Source: Chitinophagaceae bacterium (lineage in GTDB: Bacteria > Bacteroidota > Bacteroidia > Chitinophagales > Chitinophagaceae). From it: a stretch of DNA of 64,000 nt. The notes beneath the pieces are model-generated. The model had not been told where the DNA came from. It was given only the letters and a program-made list of their open reading frames with translations, and did no database searches. Below, one piece after another: positions 60,187 to 64,000 of this stretch. The stretch is from the NCBI GenBank assembly GCA_017307755.1, contig JAFKGQ010000011.1, positions 62,001 to 126,000 on the forward strand. The letters are read 5' to 3'. The position numbers were made by a program, and so were the translations under genes. Position 1 is the first letter of the stretch. Each line of letters starts with the position of its first letter.

Positions 60187-60924
60187 CGCCTCCTTCACCA
60201 TCTCCCTGTTCTGCCGTGAAATAGGAACCTTTGTACCATCCGTCAACAACAAGGAGCCCCCATCCTCCCGCAAATAACTTTTTACTCCCTCGATATTTAC
60301 CAGGTGCGATTGATGGGTGCGGATAAATCGATGGGGCTGTAAGATCTCCGACACTTCTTTTAATGTCTTGCATACGAGCACCCGCTCGCCATTATATAGA
60401 TAGAATTGGGTATAATTGTTCGAAGATTCGCACCTGAGGATGTCGGCGATCTTTACATACATGGTTTCATGAAAAGTAGGCAGCGCAATCTTTACCGTGG
60501 ATTTTTTCCCGGCCGTGATATATTCCATCAGGTGTTCTATCCTGCGATTTTGCTGACGGGCCACAATCTTTTCCTGCGCCTTGTCGACTGCCAGCCTGAG
60601 CTCTTTTATATCGATGGGTTTTAACAGGTAATCCAGTGCCGATACTTTGATAGCCTGCAACGCATACTTGTCATAGGCGGTAATAAATATGATCTCGAAG
60701 TTGATGACGGACAAAGCCTTTAGCATGTCAAACCCCGACTGCTCCGGCATCTGGATATCCAGAAATACCAACTCAGGCCGGTGCTGCGCAATGACAGACA
60801 GCCCTTCGTCCGCGCTCGACGCAGTCGCAATTACCTCGACGGCAGGACAATACTCCTTCAGGATGATCTGTAAATTCTCTATATTATTCGGCTCGTCGTC
60901 GATGATGATGCTCCGTATGGTCAT
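60169..60924 (-). CDS. LytTR-family response regulator (system 3)
   Basis: A 251-residue regulator with a receiver domain (residues 1-120; Asp9/Asp10, phospho-acceptor Asp56 in FLDIQMP, ITAYDKYALQA, LLKPIDI) and a LytTR domain (about residues 150-248; ILRCESSNNYTQFYL, FIRTHQSHLVN). A TTG at 60954 is in frame, but the ATG at 60924 gives the proper receiver start and lies 10 bp after the kinase stop. It resembles the MbaSR-like LytTR branch more than the regulators near 5-10 kb. It overlaps the decarboxylase 3' end by 18 bp. Confidence 0.92.
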   Translation of the reverse strand: MTIRSIIIDDEPNNIENLQIILKEYCPAVEVIATASSADEGLSVIAQHRPELVFLDIQMPEQSGFDMLKALSVINFEIIFITAYDKYALQAIKVSALDYLLKPIDIKELRLAVDKAQEKIVARQQNRRIEHLMEYITAGKKSTVKIALPTFHETMYVKIADILRCESSNNYTQFYLYNGERVLVCKTLKEVSEILQPHRFIRTHQSHLVNIEGVKSYLREDGGSLLLTDGTKVPISRQNREMVKEALNGNG

Positions 60925-60934
60925 ATGGTAAAAA

Positions 60935-62683
60935 TTAAGCCATCCAATTGGCAAGTCTCACGGTGACAGTGGTTCCTTCGGCACCCGGCTCGATATGCAG
61001 TGAGGACGGCTGCCCTTTATATACTTTATTTAAAAGCAAAATCCGCTCTTCGCTAAGCTTGATGCCAAAGGCAGAAGCTTTGCCGGCAATATCCGCCTTG
61101 TTGAACCCCCTCCCATCATCTGTTACCTTCAGGACAAGGTCCTTATTATCCTTATCTATGCGTATACGCACCGTACCCTGTCCATGAAGAGGGGCAACCC
61201 CATGCTTGACCGCATTCTCTACAAAGGGCTGCAGCAGCATGCCCGGCACTTCCGTATTGGCGATATTGATCCCCCCATCCACGATAATATGATATTGAAA
61301 CCCAAACCGCAGCTGTTCCATTTGGAGATAATCATCCAGTATCTTCAGCTCGTCCTCCAGGCTGATCAACTCCCGGTCACCACCGTCAAGCACCTCACGC
61401 GTCAGGTCGGCAAATTTGGCAAGATAATGATTGGCGGCTTTCGTGTCGTTTTTATTCATCAGGTTCTGTATGGACGTAAGCGCATTGAACATAAAGTGAG
61501 GGTTCAGCTGTGACCTCACCGACTTCAACTGCAGTTGCGCGGACTGCCTTGCCTGTAAAGACCTGGCCAGCTTGTTTTTATTGACACGCCGGTAGCTCAA
61601 AAACAGTAAAGCAACACCTCCCAGTGTTGCTCCCAGATAGGGCAAGGCCTGTTTTACAGACACTCTTTTATCCAGTACAGGCGGTGGCTGTACTTCAAAT
61701 GGGATACGCAGCATCTGATCTTCCGGCCAGGCTCCCAATTCAAGCATACGTTGGATAATGATCTCGTATTTCCCCGGCTCGTTAAAATATTTCTTCTCAA
61801 TGTCCACAAAATCCTCCAATAAGAACATCCTGACTGCTGTAGTGTCCGTCCGGGCCGGTGTCTTCTTTATGAGATACACGCTATATCCCACCGATTCATG
61901 ATGGCCGAACATCAACCTCATTTGCTCAACACTGTCGACTGGAAATGCAAAGTTCAGCGGTAGACCCGTCTGTTTATCAAATTTCGTAGCCCAACCCCTG
62001 TTCATTTTTGGATAGTTGACATTAAAATAGGGTATGCGCCCGCTGGCATCTTCAGGTACATTGATGATCATCTGGCTGACGACAGGCTTGAGATCCTTCC
62101 GCCAGTCAAAGACCACACCATCCCGTATATTATAATCTTTCACACTCCTTACTTCCACCACCAGCTGCCGGCCTGGAGCCTGGAATTGCCCGACGAACCC
62201 ATATGGCCTTTTTGCGCCATATTGCTGCTCAAGCCGGGGGATCTTCGACCAGGGAATAGTTTCGACGCTGTCATTTTCCACCACGTGATAAATATAGTCA
62301 CTGATATTATCCTTGTTGATGCCCATTGCGATGAGGATCGCAGGCGAGCTGTCAGAGATAAGATAACTGGTATATGAGCGGGAGATCGATTTTATCGGGG
62401 TGCCATAGTAATCCTTGACGGAAGAATCAAGCTTTACTCCCAAAAAAAGGGGCGACTTTGGTACTTTGTCCTTTCCCGCTCCCACATCTGTCGCTTTCAT
62501 AAAGTCCCAAACCCCGTCCACATCCCAGTCCCGGGCCGTAAAGGTTGCAGGTTGACGCACCATCATCCGGGTGTCGGTGCTCACAAATTCAAAATGTATT
62601 GTACGGTCAAAAATATAGCCGTAGCGTTGACCAAAAGCCCCGAAGGAAAGACAACACACAGCCGGCAGGATAATCCTTTTCAT
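60935..62683 (-). CDS. LytS-type histidine kinase with large exported N-terminal domain (system 3)
   Basis: A 582-residue kinase. A signal peptide (residues 1-19, GAFGQ) precedes an exported domain of about 340 residues with beta-rich character and no recognised family; it includes the VCxx-free segment GVWDFMKATDVGAGK and several D-x-D pairs. One membrane helix (about 373-390) is followed by the His_kinase box NPHFMFNALTSIQ and an ATPase domain (MLLQPFVENAVKHG, GRGFN). Unlike the other two kinases here it has a real extracytoplasmic sensor domain. It forms an operon with the LytTR gene. Confidence 0.9.
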   Translation of the reverse strand: MKRIILPAVCCLSFGAFGQRYGYIFDRTIHFEFVSTDTRMMVRQPATFTARDWDVDGVWDFMKATDVGAGKDKVPKSPLFLGVKLDSSVKDYYGTPIKSISRSYTSYLISDSSPAILIAMGINKDNISDYIYHVVENDSVETIPWSKIPRLEQQYGAKRPYGFVGQFQAPGRQLVVEVRSVKDYNIRDGVVFDWRKDLKPVVSQMIINVPEDASGRIPYFNVNYPKMNRGWATKFDKQTGLPLNFAFPVDSVEQMRLMFGHHESVGYSVYLIKKTPARTDTTAVRMFLLEDFVDIEKKYFNEPGKYEIIIQRMLELGAWPEDQMLRIPFEVQPPPVLDKRVSVKQALPYLGATLGGVALLFLSYRRVNKNKLARSLQARQSAQLQLKSVRSQLNPHFMFNALTSIQNLMNKNDTKAANHYLAKFADLTREVLDGGDRELISLEDELKILDDYLQMEQLRFGFQYHIIVDGGINIANTEVPGMLLQPFVENAVKHGVAPLHGQGTVRIRIDKDNKDLVLKVTDDGRGFNKADIAGKASAFGIKLSEERILLLNKVYKGQPSSLHIEPGAEGTTVTVRLANWMA

Positions 62684-62800
62684 ACTGTAAAATATTAATT
62701 ATCCTGCAAATAACTCCCCGGACGCCAGGGGAACAACCACCAATGAGAATCCGGTTCGAACAATCGAGAATTTGATCATATTACTTAACTTCGGTAAGCC

Positions 62801-64000
62801 ATGCAAACCTCGAGGAGAACTTTTATAAAAACTACCGGATGCCTCACCATCGGATTCTTTCTCGGCGGTGAGGCATTCAAATCAACCTCTCTGGCCGGCC
62901 CCATCACTCCTTCCCTCTCCGGAGGCCACCCATCCTCCCCTTTCGAAGATCCCATCAACGCCTGGCTCGAAGTATTAGCCGATGGCAGGATACGGGTGCT
63001 CACAGGTAAGCTGGAACTGGGACAAGGCATCACCACAGCCGTGGCACAGGTGGCGGCAGAAGAGCTGAACATGGAAATGACACAGGTAGAAGTGACAATG
63101 GCCGAAACGGGCCGCACACCCAACGAAGGCTATACAGCCGGTAGTAATTCCATCGAGAGCAGCGCCATGTCCATCCGCCGGGCTGCCGCGGCCGCAAGGG
63201 AACAACTATTACAACTGGCAGCGGAAAAACTACATACACCCGCCACGGAACTGCAGATCCACAATGGAAAGATTAGCACAAAAGACCATACTCATACCCT
63301 CACTTTCTCGGAAATCCTTGACAACAAACAACTACAAGGAGAGATCCCCGGAGAAGTGACCCTAAAACCAAAAGAAACCTACACGATCGTAGGCAAGGCC
63401 ACCCCCAGGGAGGACACAGCAAAAATTACAAAAGGCGACCCCATATACGTACATGACCTGCGCTTCCCCGGTATGGTCCACGCCCGCATAGTCCGTCCCC
63501 CGGTCTATGGCGCAAAACTCCTCCATGCGGAAGAAGTCCCCGGCATACTAAAGACCGTGATCAACGGCAGCTTCCTCGCCGTCATCGCCGCCGGCGAATA
63601 CGAGGCCATACAAGCCCAGCGCCTGGCCCGGGAAAAAGCAAAATGGTCCGACGTCCCGCCCCTGCCAAAGATCGATGCCGATTACCTGCAATCCCTCCCC
63701 GCAAACACAGAGCAAGTCACCCAAAAGGGAACTCCAGGCAATATCACCCCCACTCTCAAAACCCGCTATTTCAAACCCTACATCATGCACGGCGCCACCG
63801 GCCCCTCCTGCGCCATCGCCTTTTACGACAACACTACTCTCCACATCTGGACACACAGCCAGGGCGTATATCCATTACGGGAGTCAGTGGCAAAGATGCT
63901 CCGCATCTCCGTTGATAACATACATATAAAAGGAGTACCCGGGGCAGGTTGTTATGGGCACAATGGCGCGGATGACGCCGCTGCTGACGCCGCCCTGCTG
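62801..64000 (+). CDS. Molybdopterin-binding aldehyde/isoquinoline oxidoreductase large subunit (3' end outside window)
   Basis: The frame is open from the ATG at 62801 to the last base (400 codons, no stop). A twin-arginine signal (SRRTFIKTTG, residues 3-12) indicates Tat export. The sequence then follows the IorB-type xanthine dehydrogenase family large subunit: WLEVLADGRIRVLTGKLELGQG in part (GKLELGQGITTAVAQ), ETGRTPNEGYTAGSNSIES in part (GYTAGSNS), and the second domain ending PGAGCYGHNG. These enzymes hydroxylate N-heterocycles or aldehydes with a molybdenum cofactor and need a 2Fe-2S partner subunit, not visible here. A TAACTTCG -7-like element lies 7 bp before the ATG. Confidence 0.9.
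   Translation, partial: MQTSRRTFIKTTGCLTIGFFLGGEAFKSTSLAGPITPSLSGGHPSSPFEDPINAWLEVLADGRIRVLTGKLELGQGITTAVAQVAAEELNMEMTQVEVTMAETGRTPNEGYTAGSNSIESSAMSIRRAAAAAREQLLQLAAEKLHTPATELQIHNGKISTKDHTHTLTFSEILDNKQLQGEIPGEVTLKPKETYTIVGKATPREDTAKITKGDPIYVHDLRFPGMVHARIVRPPVYGAKLLHAEEVPGILKTVINGSFLAVIAAGEYEAIQAQRLAREKAKWSDVPPLPKIDADYLQSLPANTEQVTQKGTPGNITPTLKTRYFKPYIMHGATGPSCAIAFYDNTTLHIWTHSQGVYPLRESVAKMLRISVDNIHIKGVPGAGCYGHNGADDAAADAALL

Noticed and set aside
62686..62713. TGTAAAATA and TGCAAATAA as a possible LytTR repeat upstream of the third kinase
   Set aside because: Spacing is 19 bp and the match is weak; likely chance in an AT-rich gap.

Overview
The window comes from a Bacteroidota chromosome, most likely a Chitinophagaceae (Chitinophaga-like) soil or plant-associated saprophyte. 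The evidence is two SusC/SusD pairs, an ECF sigma/FecR pair, a hybrid two-component system (HTCS), three LytS/LytTR pairs, roughly 50% GC, and TAnnTTTG-type -7 promoter elements with few Shine-Dalgarno sequences. There are about 60 genes, no rRNA or tRNA, no CRISPR array and no recognisable insertion sequence.

Layout. 1-2.6 kb: a quinone/electrophile-detoxification operon (YceI, MhqO-like dioxygenase, MhqD-like hydrolase, pirin). 2.6-5 kb: a secreted alpha/beta hydrolase and a TPR protein. 5-11.4 kb: two LytS/LytTR two-component systems flanking an outer-membrane beta-barrel receptor; both kinase genes carry the same pair of TCGACAAA repeats spaced 21 bp. 11.5-19.2 kb: a flavin oxidase, an SDR/aldo-keto reductase/AraC operon, a class C beta-lactamase-like hydrolase and an M20 peptidase. 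19.2-27.5 kb: an ECF sigma/FecR/STN-SusC/SusD locus ending in a redoxin-beta-barrel fusion and a free-standing DsbD N-terminal domain. 27.7-35.4 kb: small regulators, a fatty-acid hydroxylase-type membrane enzyme, a GH43-like enzyme, type II glutamine synthetase behind an AT-rich leader, an AhpD-like protein and two tandem paralogous secreted proteins of unknown function. 35.6-52 kb: a fructan utilisation locus. On the minus strand it reads sugar porter, PfkB kinase, SusC, SusD, GH172, GH32; DUF1080 and GH16 genes lie beyond its end. A divergent HTCS with a periplasmic sugar-binding sensor is followed one base later by a sulfatase and then by an FtsX-type permease. 54.5-56.6 kb: an envelope cluster (OmpA-like, DUF937-like, double BON, BON-SH3). 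56.6-62.7 kb: an XRE/membrane-protein pair with a palindromic operator, TfoX, AraC, a PLP decarboxylase and a third LytS/LytTR pair. The window ends inside a Tat-exported molybdopterin hydroxylase.

How it works together. The fructan locus is self-consistent: the HTCS would sense free fructose in the periplasm, SusCD would import fructan fragments, GH172 and GH32 would release fructose, and the porter and PfkB kinase would take it up and phosphorylate it. The shared 21-bp repeats suggest that the two LytTR systems near 5-11 kb are cross-wired. Promoter, operator and terminator calls were read by eye and are predictions.
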